64,000 nucleotides of DNA, taken from the NCBI GenBank assembly GCA_035235625.1, contig CP141149.1:4960893-5024892 (forward strand). The letters run 5' to 3'. Origin of the DNA: Saururus chinensis. Its lineage: Eukaryota; Streptophyta; Magnoliopsida; Piperales; Saururaceae. The notes beneath the pieces are model-generated. The model was not told where the DNA came from. It was given only the letters and a program-made list of their open reading frames with translations, and did no database searches. Positions 10,749 to 23,900 of this stretch are shown piece after piece. The translations under genes and the position numbers were made by a program. Each line of letters opens with the position of its first letter. The first letter of the stretch is position 1.

Positions 10749-11867
10749 TAGGGGTGTAAACGGACGGCCGCAGACAAAGGCTATCTGTGTCTGTCCATTT
10801 TTACATAATTATATTGTCCGTCTATCCGTTATCCAAGACAGACATACAAATTGTCCGTCCATTTTTGTCCGTATGGACATAGACGGACACGAACAATATA
10901 AACAAAAATTCTGAAAACAAGAAGAACAAATATTTGCTAATATCAATCAACGATAAGAAATGCAATGGCAGTTTGCCTTGTATAACATATCCTACCCAGA
11001 TGTCACAGGTAAAAATTATACTTTATGGACAGTTGATTAAGAATACTATCCTTACAAGGCTAATAGTTACATTACCTCCATGCCTCCATTTGACCCATAG
11101 AGACAAAGTTTGGCAAATTTTGCTAAAAATCGGGAAGCTTGCCAAAACATGGATACCCCGAATTGTCGGCTGATATTTTTCCCGTATTGGCAAAATTCAC
11201 CAAAATTGAAAAAATGGGCAAAATCTCAACGTATTTTAGATCTACCCATGGTTCTGCTGAGCTATTCAAGATCCAAATAAAAAAATCACATAATGAAAAT
11301 CCTTGACATGATAAGGAATGTAAATACAAAAAAAAAACCTTTGATGCCGGAGGACGCTGCTGGGAGGTGGAAGTCACTGTGTGAATTTGAGAGCCGATCT
11401 CCGCCATTGCCAGCTGGAGCCAATCTCAACCGTTGCCGTTGGGAGCTACTGAGTTGTAGTAGAGGAGTCCTTTAAGAGGAATTATGGGTTTGATGCGGCC
11501 GTCGCCGTTGGGAGCTACCGATTGGGGGATAGAGGAAGCCAGTGGGAAAGGCACCATAGATGGGCTTGATGTGGAGGAATCAAGTGGGCTAACGGCGGAC
11601 GGAGAGGATGACTCACTGCAGCCGAATCACCGCTGCCGCGTCCTGATTAGAGAGGTCTAATTCAAAAAGGGGCTACTAGGGCACAACGAAGGGAAAAATA
11701 CATTATATACACGCGGACATGGACATGCTATGTCCGTATCCACGTCCGTAAAATGACTAGACCAAAACTACCGTCCGCAGCCACATTCGTGTTTGCGCGG
11801 ACAAGCCAATACCGTCCATTTTCATTGCGAATGGACGGTGGACAAATGTTGTTCGTTTACACCCCTA
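10749..11867 (+). mobile_element. Non-autonomous hAT element, 1,119 bp, complete
   Basis: Terminal inverted repeats TAGGGGTGTAAACG... and ...CGTTTACACCCCTA are flanked by a perfect 8-bp target-site duplication AAAATAGG (10741-10748 and 11868-11875). An 8-bp duplication and TAGGGGTG-like ends fit the hAT superfamily. Subterminal TGTCCGT/ACGGACA repeats are frequent and could be transposase-binding sites (inference). No transposase frame is present; the GC-richer middle (about 11340-11650) has no recognisable product. Confidence 0.92.
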
Positions 11868-13042
11868 AAAATAGGCAAATGTTATATGAAATAATAAGGA
11901 AAAAAACACATGAAATATGTTCTCCAAGTTAATCTTATTGGGTTAGGTTGGGCATAAGTCATATCAAATAGTCGCTAGTGACTGTTCGATTGAATTTTGG
12001 CTTTCCTCCAATAAACTTATTTTACTAGTTTTCTATGATAAGATAATATTACCCCTATTGCACTTCAACTTTAAATTTATGTCATTTTCACTCAATGTGA
12101 TTTTTTTTATCATCCCCATTGCAACCTCTAGTCGTTGTGGACATGGTGATCATATTTGGCTGTCATGGCGTGAATCAAGGCCTGGTTCACCCTTGCCACC
12201 TTTGGCAACTGTGGCCTGGAGAATAGATTTGGCCATGAGTTTGTGTGCTACATCATGAATAGGGTTGTCTATAGTACTCCTTCTACAACTTTATTGAATG
12301 TATAGTAGAGTTAAGTAAATATTTTCCCTAATTATTTTTTAAATTGAATAGTTAAAGAAAAAGTTCATCCATATCTACTATCTATTTGGCATACATAAAA
12401 ATATACAATACTTCATGCCCTCTTTCGTATAACACTCATCTGCCACCAAGTAATATCTAAGAGAAATGAGCCCCACCCTAATACTCAACCCCATTCATTT
12501 TTTTTCAAAAAATATTCACCAAACCCATCATTGAATACTCAGACCCAAAAGCCTATGTATGTTTTTGGCTAGGTGAAGCATAAGCTTATTGAGTTAATGT
12601 TTTGACAATGAAGGGACTTTGAAATATTGGATATATGTTAAATAAAGGAAACTCTTTGAATTTACATAGCTTTTTGAAGAATACAATTGAAATTAGGGGT
12701 TAGTTCATTCTTTTATGGTACACAATGTTTGTGTAGTCAATGTTTTGGTTACGTAGTCACAGCATCAATCTCTTTAAAGACATAGATAAGATAGCTTCTT
12801 TGAGTTGGTATCCTATGAATGTATAATTGTGATTTTTGCTTGGGTAGATTTTTAGGTTTAGTTATGTTTGAAAAATAGGAGTTTTTTAAAATTATTAACC
12901 CTTATGGAAGGGGTTGTGAGTAACAGTTAACCAACTAATTAATTTTAGACAAAATGGATATATAATAAATTATATTATATATGTAATAAAATAGTTATGC
13001 ATAAAAATACGAGAAATAGTAATGGTAAAGAAATAAGAAATG

Positions 13043-13153
13043 AATGGGAAGCATCCATTTTCAAGATAGATTGTGCACATTAGCGTAAGTGATACTTACA
13101 CTAATGTGCGCTAACGTGTGCACCATCCATCTTGAAAATGGATGCTCCCCATG
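13043..13153. repeat. Foldback, copy 4
   Basis: Clear hairpin: GCATCCATTTTCAAGATAGA with CCATCTTGAAAATGGATGC, and CACATTAGCGTAAGTG with CTTACACTAATGTG. Confidence 0.78.
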
Positions 13154-13316
13154 AATTCCTTACTCTCGGATCATGGTGGCCAAAGAGTATGAAAAACACT
13201 TCCTAGAACATGATGTGCAGTTTTCCTTACATTGGTGACCAGCGTGTGTGAAGTATGAGGAGAATGGCAAGCTAATTATATTGGCCATTGTTAAATCCGA
13301 GTAGGGTGAAAATAGG

Positions 13317-14439
13317 TAGGGGAGTAAACGGATGCCGCAGACAAAGGCTATCTGTGTCTGTCCATTTTTACATAATTATATTGTCCGTCCGTCCGTCCGT
13401 TATCCAAGACAAACATCCAAATTGTCCATCCATTTTTATCCGTATGGACATAGACGGACACGAACAATATAAACAAAAATTATCAAAATAAGAAGAACAA
13501 TTATTTGCTAATATCAATCAATGATGAAAAATGCAGTGGCAGTTTGCCTTGTATAACATATCCAACCTAGATGTCACAGGTAAAAATAATACTTTATGGA
13601 TAGTTGATTAAGAATACTATCCTCACAAGGTTAATAGTTACATTACCTCCATGCCTCCATCAGACCCATAGAGGCAAAGTTTGGCAAATTTTGCCAAAAA
13701 TCGGGAAGCTTGCCAAAATAGGGATACCCCGAATTGTAGGCTGATATTTCTCCCGTATCGGCAAAATTCACCAAAATTAAAAAATTTGGCAAAATCTCAA
13801 CGTATTTCAGGTCTTCGCATGTTTCTACCGAGCTATTCAAGATCCAAATAAAAAATTACATAATGAAAATCCTTGACATTATAAGGTATGCAAACACAGA
13901 AAAAAAAAACCTTTGATGCCGGAGGATGTTGCTGGGAGGCGGATGTCACTGTGTGAATTTGAGAGCCGATCTCCGCCATTGTCACCTGGAGCGAATCCCA
14001 ACCGTCACCGTCGGGAGCTACTAAGCTGTAGTAGAGGAGTCCTTTAAGAGGATTTATGGGTTTGATGCGGCCGTCGCCATTAGGAGCTACCGATTGGGGG
14101 ATGGAGGAAGCCGGCGGGAATGGCACTGGAGATGGGCTTCATGTGGAGGAATCAGGCGGGCTAACAGCGGACGGAGGGGAGGACTCATTGCTGCCGAATC
14201 GCCATTGCCATGTCCGGATTAGAGAGCTCTGATTCAGAAAGGGGCTACTAGGGCAAAACGAAGGGAAAAACACATTATATACACGCGGACACAAACATGC
14301 TATGTCCGTAACCACATCCATAAAATGACTGGACCAAAACTACCGTCCGCAACCATATTTGTGTATGCATGGACAAGCCAATACTGTCCATTTTCATTGC
14401 GAATGGACAGTGGACAAATGTTGTCCATTTACACCCCTA
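13317..14439 (+). mobile_element. Non-autonomous hAT element, 1,123 bp, unit 2
   Basis: Same family and same insertion site as 10749-11867. Left octamer AAAATAGG (13309-13316), right octamer AGAATAGG (14440-14447, one mismatch). The 5' terminus has mutated to TAGGGGAGTAAACG. Shared flanks show it was copied by duplication, not by a new insertion. Confidence 0.88.
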
Positions 14440-15615
14440 AGAATAGGCAAATGTTATATGAAACAATAAGGAAGACAACACATGAAATATGTGCTCCAAG
14501 TTAATTGTATTGGGTTAGGTGGGGCAGAAGTCATATCAAATAGTCGCTATTGACTGCTCAATTGAATTTTGGCTTTCCTCCAATAAACTTATTTTACTAG
14601 TTTTCTATGATATGATAATATTACCCCTATTGCACTTCAAATTTAAATTTATGTCATTTTCACTCAATGTGATTTTTTTTTATCATCCCCATTGCTACCT
14701 CTAGTCGTTGTGGACATGGTGTTCATATTTGGCTGTCATGCGATGTGTCAAGGCTTGGCTTGCCCTTGCCACCTTTGGCAACTGTGGCTTGGAGGATAGA
14801 TCTGGCCATGAGTTTGTGTGCTACATCATAATTAGGGTTGTCCATAGTACTCCTTCTACAACTTTATTGTATGTATAGTAGAGTTAAGTAAATATTTTCC
14901 CTAATTATTTTTTAAATTGAATAGTTAAAGAAAAAGTTCTTCCATACCTATTATCTATTATCTATTTGGTATACATAAAAATATAAAATACTTCATGCCC
15001 TCTTTTGTATAACACTCATCCGCCACCAAGTAATATCTAAGAGAAATGAACCCTGCCCTAATACTCAACCCCATTCATTTTTTTTCAAAAAATATTCACC
15101 AAACCCATCATTGAATACTCAGACCTAGAAGCCTATGTATGTTTTTCGCTAGGTGAAGCATAAGCTTATTGAGTTAATGTTTTGACAATGAAGGGACTTG
15201 AAATATTGGATATATGTTAAATAAAGGAAACTCTTGGAATTTAGATAGTGTTTTGAAGAATACAATTGAAATTAGGGGTTAGTTCTTTTTTTTTATGGTA
15301 TGCAATGTCTATGTAGTCAATGTTTTGGTTCCATAGTCACACATAAATCTCTTTAAATACATTGATAAGATAGCTTTCTTGAGTTGGTATCCTATGAATG
15401 TATAATTGTGATTTTTGCTTGGGTAGATTTTTAGGTTTAGTTATGTTTGAAAAATAAGAGTTTTTTAAAATTATTAACCCTTATGGAAGGGGTTGTGAGT
15501 AATAGTTAACCAACTGATTAATTTTAGACAAATGGATATATAATAAATTATATTATATATGTAATGAAATAGTTATGCATAAAAATATGAGAAATAGTAA
15601 TGGTAAAGAAATAAG

Positions 15616-17602
15616 TGCAACCATCACCATAGTATATTCCCTTGTTAGCCCTAGGCACTCCAGTCGCAACTTGAACCTCTACCTATGATAGTTGTGCCCT
15701 AGTGGCTGGAATTGGTTTTGGCTAGATCTAACCGATGCCAAGACATCGATGATCAATGTTAGCTAACTACTATAACCAGAATTAGATTTAAAAATAAATA
15801 AATAAACCATCGAGGATAAGGTGAACCCTTTGGGATAAATTTTTAAGGAAAGGGTGTTGAGAGCTTAGTGCATGTTGTTTGGGCTTGTACACTAATGAGC
15901 TATTACACTAAAGCTTGTAGGGTAGTTTCTTCTTTAATTTTTAGTGACAAAAAACGAATGTCATATATGTATATATACTATTATTAAAATCAAAATAGGG
16001 GCTAAATTTTTTTTGCCATGCATTGAATTCTCGAACCAATAAGTTCATTCGTATTTTATTTTTGGCTGGGTGGAGCATAAGCTTATTGAGTTAATGTTTT
16101 ATCAATTAGGATTTTAAAATAAAATCTTTAAATTTCAAAATTTAACGGTAGTCAATTAGGATTTTTAATAACATCTTTAAAATCCAACATTTGTAAATAA
16201 AAATTTCTAATATGAAATTCTAAATTCTAAGTAGTAGAAATATAGAGATAGTAGAAATATATAAAACTTACATTGGATTGTATTCAGATGCTTGCATTAC
16301 AAGGCAATTCGGGTATTTGACAACACCACCTCCTAAGGTGGTCTTCTTAAATCTCGTCTGGCGTTAGGCCGACTCTCAGCCTCTCACTGTTTGGGGCAAA
16401 TTTTGGGTGTGTGAAAGGGACGCGAATATGCTCTGAAGGGTTTCTCCCTCACACCCGTTGGCCACCAATGAGAATACAACATGTCACATGGACTAAACCA
16501 CACACAAATGCGAACCCTCTTTCTTGCTGAAACTAGCAGAGACCCCGCGACCAAATCGCCGCCAGAAATGCCTCCCTTTTCCTGCCTCTCACACCTCCTC
16601 CCTCCTCATCGACCATCACTGCCTTAACTGAGGAAGTCACAGCGCCTCCCAAATAGCAATGCCAAATATCTCTTCCTCTGTCTCCCATATCATTGTGTTT
16701 CTGCATTGGTTTCCTTTGTCTAGTCCCTACTTCGTCTATATGTGTCGATGAAGCATTGCATGGAGGGGGGGGGGGGGGAGCCTGCATTATGCACTCTATT
16801 TCTCATCTACCTTCAGTTGGCATTGCCCAATTTCGAGCCATTTTCGCTAGTTTTCCTTTGTGGGTTTCGGCCTTACCCATTCTGGAAGCTGCCCTCTAAC
16901 AATTTATTTATATGGGTTTGTCTGATTTTGGTCATCCGGTCATGTTTATCTCCATATCCTGACCTAAGTCTATCCAATCTCTCAATTGGTTCATTGCATT
17001 TGTGTCTAGCTGAGTAGTTTTATGTTGGTTGATGGCTTGATGCATAGAATGCATGGCAGAGTAGATTGATAAAATCATTTTACTTCAATTGTTTTTATTG
17101 GGTTGGAAAGTTATTTGAATATTTAGTTGAATTTGAAGATGTTTGTTAATTGTTACTTTGAGTTTAAGTGTCTATGAATGGTTAGCTGCTTTGTTGACTT
17201 GCTTTGCGATTAATTTTATTTCCTTGCTAAGTGTCATAGTTATGGAAATAGAATTTACTAGTCAATTTAGGAAATGGTTTGCTTCTGTTAACTTTTTGCT
17301 CTACTTTTTGTCTACCTCAAATAGCTTTTTATTTGTTTTCTTTTAGTTATTATTTGTTTTTTTTACTTAGAACTCTTCAAATGCACCTAAAAATATGGAA
17401 AAAGTTTATATGACCCTAGGCTCATGCAAGTAAATATGAGCCAATCTGCCCCCCAACCAATCCTAGGCAATTGGATCGAGATCCGATGGCGCGAGGGGGC
17501 AAAAACCAATCTACCCTGGAGTTATATGTGTCATTGAATAAAAAACCAATGACATGATGCAATTGGATGTGAGCCTACACTCATATAAACAAGTCTCTAA
17601 AT

Positions 17603-17633
<31 letters not shown>

Positions 17634-18067
17634 ATAATATTTTAATAGCCTTATCCTTCCTATATCATGTCCTAGCTTTTTTGAAATTATTGTATCCCTG
17701 TATTTGTATCCGTACCTCTTAGGGTGAAACCCACATTTAAGACAAGGGAAAATAAGCTTAATGTACTCTTTTTTAAATACCTAACAACTTAAATTGAACA
17801 AAATGAAACTATTAATATGGAACAAACTTTTTTGTCAATTGGAGTTATTAATGTAGGCGGTGGGTGTATTACTTGTTATTCAGAGACCTAATTTTTCTGC
17901 TTTAGGATCTGCTTATTTTTTTTCAATAAAGGCAAATGGGCAACGTAACTGTGGTGGCTTCTAGAAAGGTTTGGTCCTACTAGTTCTTTGTCCTTGACTT
18001 TTGAGTAGTCCAGATGAAATTTCCTGCTCTCCTTCTATCACTTACAAATTTGATTGACCACCTCCAG
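15616..18067. other. Non-coding stretch containing the empty CACTA target, copy A
   Basis: AT-rich sequence with no recognisable gene. A poly-G run lies at 16767-16779 and a TA-rich run near 17600-17640. At 17525-17527 the trinucleotide TAT is the unoccupied target of the CACTA element found in copy B. The region is the 5' side of the RPC4 remnant, so it may hold former 5' exon or UTR sequence that I cannot recognise. Confidence 0.6.
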
Positions 18068-19721
18068 ATGAAATTCACGCCGAAGGTTGCACCCCGCAAA
18101 GTACTCAAATCCTCTGACATTAAAATGTACTTGTTCTTCACGATTTGGCAGCGACTCTTTTGAACTCTCTAGTTTATTTGACATCTGCATGGATGTTTAT
18201 TAATACTTCTCATTCCAAAACTTTGTGCAGCGTGCCAACACATGGTGAAGCTGATGATAGCGAGTGGCAAAAGCTCAGAAAGGTGTTTGTGATTTTTCCA
18301 TTAAATTTTTTTGTTATTATTGCTGGTAGAAGTGTACATGTAGAATGCACGTACTGCACTCCAAAAATTTAGAGTCTTATTAGTTTAGCTGATAAGTTGA
18401 GCTTCAAGTTTAGTTTAGCAATTTTGTCCGGCCCATGAATAAGAGTTCGTAGATAATATATTTTAGGTGTGTTAGGGGTAATTTAGGATTTTTATGATAC
18501 AAATTTTTGCCCACTTTTTTACATTAATAGTAGTATTGGTGATGATAGCTTTATCCTACTTGACATTTATGTTATTTGCTGCACCTGGAACTCTTATTTC
18601 TTGTTCTTTCAAATAGACGTGAGCTATTTCCTTGAACAGACTGAGGATGGTTTGGGAAGGAAGGGACCTAAAGCTGAAAGGAAATGTGAGCATTCTTCTT
18701 TTCTTGGCCGTTATTGTTTTATTGACCATTTTTGTGCTTGAAAAACCAAGTGGCAAACACGCATAAACAAGGATGAGGTGCAGGCTTGCAGCATAATATT
18801 AAACCCAAACAAACAAGATTTTCTCATGGGCATAGAGGCTGGTGTTTGAGACAAAGCTCATGTGGGAGGATTAGTCTTCTTTTCTAAAATACAGGAAATG
18901 TATAAATAAGATGAAGTCATGATTGACAGTGAATAAGATTTTCGCTTCTGAGAAAGAAACAAATGTGAAATGTTATAGGAAGACAATTAAATATTCTCTT
19001 GTAGTGCATGAAAAAAAAATCTGTTAGTTAAAGAACTTTACTTTACGAAGCTTGGGCATCATGTGGATTATAAGTCTGTAAGAGTTTTTATTATTTGTAC
19101 AATTACTGTGCTCAGCTGTTAAAATTTGATGCTTTGCAGCCCAACCTGTCCAAGTTGCATTTGGTTACAGCACTGCGATGACTTCCTCAAGGTTAAGCCT
19201 GCCACTGCAGCCAGTGCAAATAACCAAAGTGGGTTTCTGTCATCTTGTTTGGGTGCATATGAGTGTAGCTTTCTAGCATCTATAAGTATGGGTTTGAAAA
19301 TTTTTGTTCTTTTTTATTAGATAAGTCTTTTTCATATGAAACTCAAGCAATGGAAAAAGAATATGCGGAGCCCTGGGTAGGAACATGGGACTTGTTGTGC
19401 TACACTCATGCTCTTATTTTTGTTCTCGCTTTCACTCTCTATTGAGTATATGTGTTTCTTCCATTCAGAAATATTACAGTTATTATCGAGTGACTCTTTC
19501 TTTGAGGAGGCCCTACTCATGGAACCCAAGTATGCAGGGATGAAACTAAAAGTATGTTTTGTCTAAGACAATTTTATCATTTAACGGCCATGATATATAC
19601 CAGATTGCCCTCATTCATCTAATATATTGAGCTTCTTGATGAAGAGGAGTTTGGGCAGGCATCCACGACCTTAGATTACAATGAGGATAGAATTAATCCA
19701 GCTATAGAACTTGAACTAATG
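18068..19721 (+). pseudogene. RPC4: RPC4 (RNA polymerase III subunit) partial gene, copy A
   Basis: Seven exon-like blocks read as plant RPC4, the Pol III subunit of the RPC4/RPC5 subcomplex. E1 18068-18126 MKFTPKVAPRKVLKSSDIK; E2 18231-18282 VPTHGEADDSEWQKLRK; E3 18640-18685 TEDGLGRKGPKAERK; E4 19140-19232 QPVQVAFGYSTAMTSSRL; E5 19321-19376 TQAMEKEYAEPW; E6 19469-19529 KYYSYYRVTLSLRRPYSWNP; E7 about 19629-19721 LLDEEEFGQASTTLDYNEDR. E1-E6 splice with GT/AG sites and keep one open frame across phases. The E7 acceptor looks lost (TATTGAG). The C-terminal half of the protein, with the conserved Rpc4 domain, is missing, so I call it a truncated remnant. Family assignment rests on the VQVAFG, KEYxEPW, YYSYYxVTLxLRRPYS and LLDEEEFG blocks. 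Confidence 0.83.
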
Positions 19722-20339
19722 GTTAGCCATCAATTAACTTTTCAATTGTTTTATGACATCAAACTCCTCCCTCCTAATCGACCGCCTCTCTGCCTCTCAC
19801 CCTTCTTTTCCTGCCTCTCACAGCTAGGAGTAGCACAAACAGGGAAAAAGGAAGATAGAGAATAGACGAAAAGAGGAGAGGAGGGACAATGCCCTCAGAT
19901 TCAGAAATGCTCCTACTGGCTGCAAAAATCTACTCTTGTTCAGGACAATGATTCAGTGACTGTGAGGGCTACTGCAATCAAAGTTACGATTCGGTGGCAC
20001 ATTTTTGTTGTTGTTGAGGAAGACAATTTAGGGACTCTGCTCTTATTTTTGCAATTTATGAGTTTTTACTAAAAAGCTTTTGTTTGACATCATTGGTTTT
20101 TGGCTTCCCTTATTCCTTATGAGAAGTAGAAAATCATCAAGTAGCTCATAAATGATTAATACTTTAATGGAGAAATTTCGACCATTTTAATAGATTGTTT
20201 CTCTATATTATTAGGTCCTTCTACATTATATGTGAAAAAAACATAAAGACAAAATTGAATGGGCTCCCCTTGATTGTTCTCACTACTTCATAAATATTTA
20301 GTTATTGTGTGGTTAAAAGTAAGAATTTGTTGAGCCCTA
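19722..20339. other. Spacer after RPC4 remnant, copy A
   Basis: CT-rich then AT-rich sequence. A short piece reading SDSEMLLLAAKIYS (about 19895-19935) may be a degenerate exon but I cannot assign it. No later RPC4 exon is recognised. Confidence 0.45.
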
Positions 20340-20960
20340 CATACAATCTCTACCTAGACTCACCCGATATACAATATTGTAGCGACAATGTTACATCGTT
20401 GTAGCGATAATGTTATCCCTTATTTGTGATATTACTATAATGTTACAGTAATAATGATACAATGTTATAGCGATAATCCTACATTGTTGTAGCGATAATA
20501 CTATATCTTATTAACGATATTGCTACAACGTTATAGCAATAAGTATATAACAAAGTAGCAATAATGCCACAATGTATAACTAATATTACTATAAAGTTGT
20601 AGCAATTGTGCTATACCTTATTATCGATAGTGCTACAATATTTCAACAATAACGAAACAACATTTTAGCGATAATGTTATACCTTATTAGCGATATTACT
20701 TTAACATTGCAGCAATAACGATACAATATTGTAACGGTAATGCTACTTCATTATAGGTATAATGTAATACCTTATTAGCGATATTACTACAACTTTTCAG
20801 CAATAAGGATACAATGTTGTATCGATAATGCTACATCATTGTAGCGATAATGATGTATCTTATTAGTGATATTGCTACAACATTATTGCAATAACGATAT
20901 ATAGTTTTAGCGATAATGCTACATCGTTGTAGCAATAAGGCTATATCTTGTTAAAAATTA
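20340..20960 (+). repeat. Degenerate TAGCGATAAT tandem repeats, copy A
   Basis: Imperfect repeats of TTGTAGCGATAATGCTACA and its reverse complement, spaced roughly 40-60 bp, fill the block. The TAGCGA core matches the subterminal motif of the CACTA element at 52380-55788. The block leads directly into the palindrome/GA array. Confidence 0.75.
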
Positions 20961-23900
20961 AGTACTAATAGCGACACATAGTCGCAACTACCTACTAGTA
21001 GTAGCAACATATTGTACTATGCATCGCTATTACCCTTGGTAGTAGCAACGCATAGTTACATGCATCGCTACTACATATTTTTTAAATAAAAAATTTAATG
21101 ACAGAGAGGGGGGGGGGGGGGGAGAGAGAGAGAGGGGGAGAGAGAGGACAGGGAGGAGAGAGAGACGGGAGAGAAAAAGAGAGGAGGGAAGAGGAGAGAG
21201 TGGGGGAGGGAGGAGAGAGAGAGGAGAGAAAGGGGGGAGAGAGGGAGGAGAGAGAGGAGGGGAGAGAGAGGAGGAGGGGAGAGAGAGAGGGAGAGAGAGG
21301 GAGAGGGAGGAGAGAGAGAAGAGAGAGAGGGGGAGAGAGGGAGGAGAGAGAGAGGGGGGGAGAGGGAGGAGAGAGAGAGGAGGGGAGGGAGAGAGGAGAG
21401 GGAGGAGAGAGAGAGAGGGAGGGGAGGGAGAAAAAATTATTTTAAAAAATAAAAAATAAGTAGTAGTGATGCATATGTCTATGCGTTGCTACTACATAAG
21501 AGTAGTAGCGACACATTGACATATGCGTCGCTACTGACTAAGGGTAATAGCGACGCATATTGCTATGTGTCACTATTACGCCTTGTAGTAGCGACGCATA
21601 ACAAATGCTTTGTTACTACCTATGTTTTAAATAAAAAAATTTGATGAAAAAGAGAGGGGGGAGGGAGGAGAGAGAGAGGAGAGCGTGGAGATTGAGAGGT
21701 GAGAAAGGAGAGAGAGAGGAGGGAGGATAGAGAGAGAAGGGAGAGAAAGGGGAGGGAGGAGAGAGAGGGAGGGAGGAGAGAGAGAGGGGAGGGAAAAATT
21801 TTATTTAAAAAAAGAATTAGCGACGCATAGGTCTATGTGTCGCTACTACATAAGAGTAGTCACGACATATGTTGCTATGGGTAATAGCAACACATGTTGC
21901 TATGTGTCGCTATTCCCCTTCATAGTAGCGACGCATATAGCATGCGTCACTACTACCTATGTTTTAAATAAAAAATTAAATGAAAAAGAGATTGGGGGAG
22001 GTAGGAGAGGGGGGAGAGAGGAGGGGAGAGGGAGAGAGAGCAGGGGAGGAAGAAGAGAGAGGGGAGAGAAAGAGAGTAGAGGGAGGAGAGAGAGAAAATG
22101 AGGGAGAGAGGGAGAGAGAAGGTAGAGAGAGGGGAGAGATAGAGATAGAGGGGAGAGAGGGAGGAGAGAGGGGTAGGAGAGAGAAAGGAAAGGGAAAAGT
22201 GAGAGAGGGGAGAAAGGAGAGAGAGAGGAGGGAGGACAGGGAGAGAAGGGAGAGAGAGGAGAGGGAGGACAAAGAGAGAGGTGAGAGAGAGGAGAGGGAG
22301 GAGAGAGAGAGGAGAGGGAGAGAGAGGAGAGGGAGGGAGAGGAGGGAGAAAAAAAATATTTTTTTTTTTAAAAAAAAAGTATTAGCGATGCAGAGGTCCA
22401 TGCGTCACTACTATGTAAGAGTAGTAGCGACGCACAAACATATGCGTCGCTACTAACTAAGGGCAATTGCGACGCATGTTGCTATGCGTCGCTATTACCC
22501 TTGGTAGTAGCGACGCATATAGCATGTGTCACTACTACCTTTGTTTTAAATAAAAATGAAAATGAAAAAGAGACTGGGGGAGGGAGGAGAGAGGGGGAGA
22601 GAGGAGGGGAGTGGGAGAGAGAGCAGGGGAGGGAGAAGAGAGAGGGGAGAAAGAGAGAGGAGAGGGAAACTGAGGGAGAGAGGGAGAGGGAGAGAGAAGG
22701 TAGAGAGAGGGGAGAGATAGAGACATAAGGGAGAGAGGGAGAGAGGGAGGAGAGAGAGGGGGAGGAGAGAGAGGAGAGGGGAGGAAGGAGAGAGAGAAGA
22801 GGGAGGATAGAGAGAGAAAGGGAGAGAGAGAGGAGAGGGAGGAGAGATAGGGAGAGAGAGAGGGGAGGGAGGGAGGAGAGAGAGTGGGGGAGAGAGAGGA
22901 TATCTCGGAGAGAGAGGGAGGGAGGAGAGAGAGAGAGGAAGAGGAGGGAAAAAATTATTTAAAGAAATAAAAAAATAAGTATTAATGACGCATAGGTTTA
23001 TGGGTCACTACTACAAAATAGTAGCGACATATAGACATATGCGGCGCTATTGACTAAGGGTAATAGGGACGCATATAGCATGCATTGCTACTACCTATGT
23101 TTTAAATAAAAAATTAAATGAAAAAGAGAGGGGGTGGGGGCGGGAGGAGAGCGGAAGGGAGAGGGATGGAGAGCAGGAGAGGGAGAGGAGATAGGGGAGA
23201 GAGAGAGGAGAGGAAGGGGAGAGAGAAATTGAGGGAGGGAGAGAGAGAGGGTTGAGAGAGGCGAGAGATAGAGACAGAAGGGAGAGAGGTGAGAGAGAGA
23301 GAGAGGGAGGAGAGAGAGGGGAAAGAGGGAGAGAGGAGAGGAAAGGGATAAGTGCGAGTGGGGATGAAGGAGAGTGAGAAGAGGGAGGATAGAGAGAGAA
23401 GGGAGAGAGAGAGGAGAGGGAGAAGAGAGAGAGAGAGAGGAGAGAGAGAGGAAAGAGAAAGAGAGAGAGAGAGAGAGGAGGGAGGATAGGAGAGAAGGGA
23501 GGGAGAGAGGAGAGGGAGGAGGGAGAGGGGAGAGGGAGGAGAGAGTGAGGAGTGAGAGAGAGGGGAGGAACGAGAGAGAGAGGAGGGAGGATAGAGAGAG
23601 GAAGGAGGAGAGTGAGAGAGGGAGGGAGGAGAAAGAGAGGGATGATTGAGAGGAGGGTGGAGAGAGAGAGAGGGTGGGAGGAGAGAGAGCGGAGAGCGAG
23701 GAGAGAGAGAGGAGAGGGAGAGAGAGGACAGGGAGGAGAGATAGGGAGGGAGGAGAGAGAGTGGGAGGGAAGGGAGAAAAAATTATTAAAACAATAAAAA
23801 ACATAAGTATTAGCGATGCATAGGTTTATGCGTCGCTACTATATAAGAGTAGTACGACACATAGACATATGTGTCACTACTGACTAAGGTTAATAGCGAC

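Larger units (their letters stand above)
10385..13037 (+). repeat. 2.6-kb tandem unit 1, copy A
   Basis: Unit order: lead-in with two TGACAGTGAATTGAGCCTA-like repeats, foldback, 200-bp spacer, 1.1-kb hAT element, then 1.1 kb of AT-rich flank ending GGTAAAGAAATAAG. Unit 2 follows immediately. The short open frames inside (for example 12058-12258) have no recognisable product. Confidence 0.85.
13038..15615 (+). repeat. 2.6-kb tandem unit 2, copy A
   Basis: Same order as unit 1 but starting at the foldback, so the lead-in is missing. Flank and internal hAT are a few percent diverged from unit 1. It ends with the same GGTAAAGAAATAAG. Confidence 0.85.

Noticed and set aside
16767..16779. Poly-G run as a possible regulatory quadruplex
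   Set aside because: It is a single homopolymer whose length differs between copies (13 versus 10) and could be a sequencing artefact.
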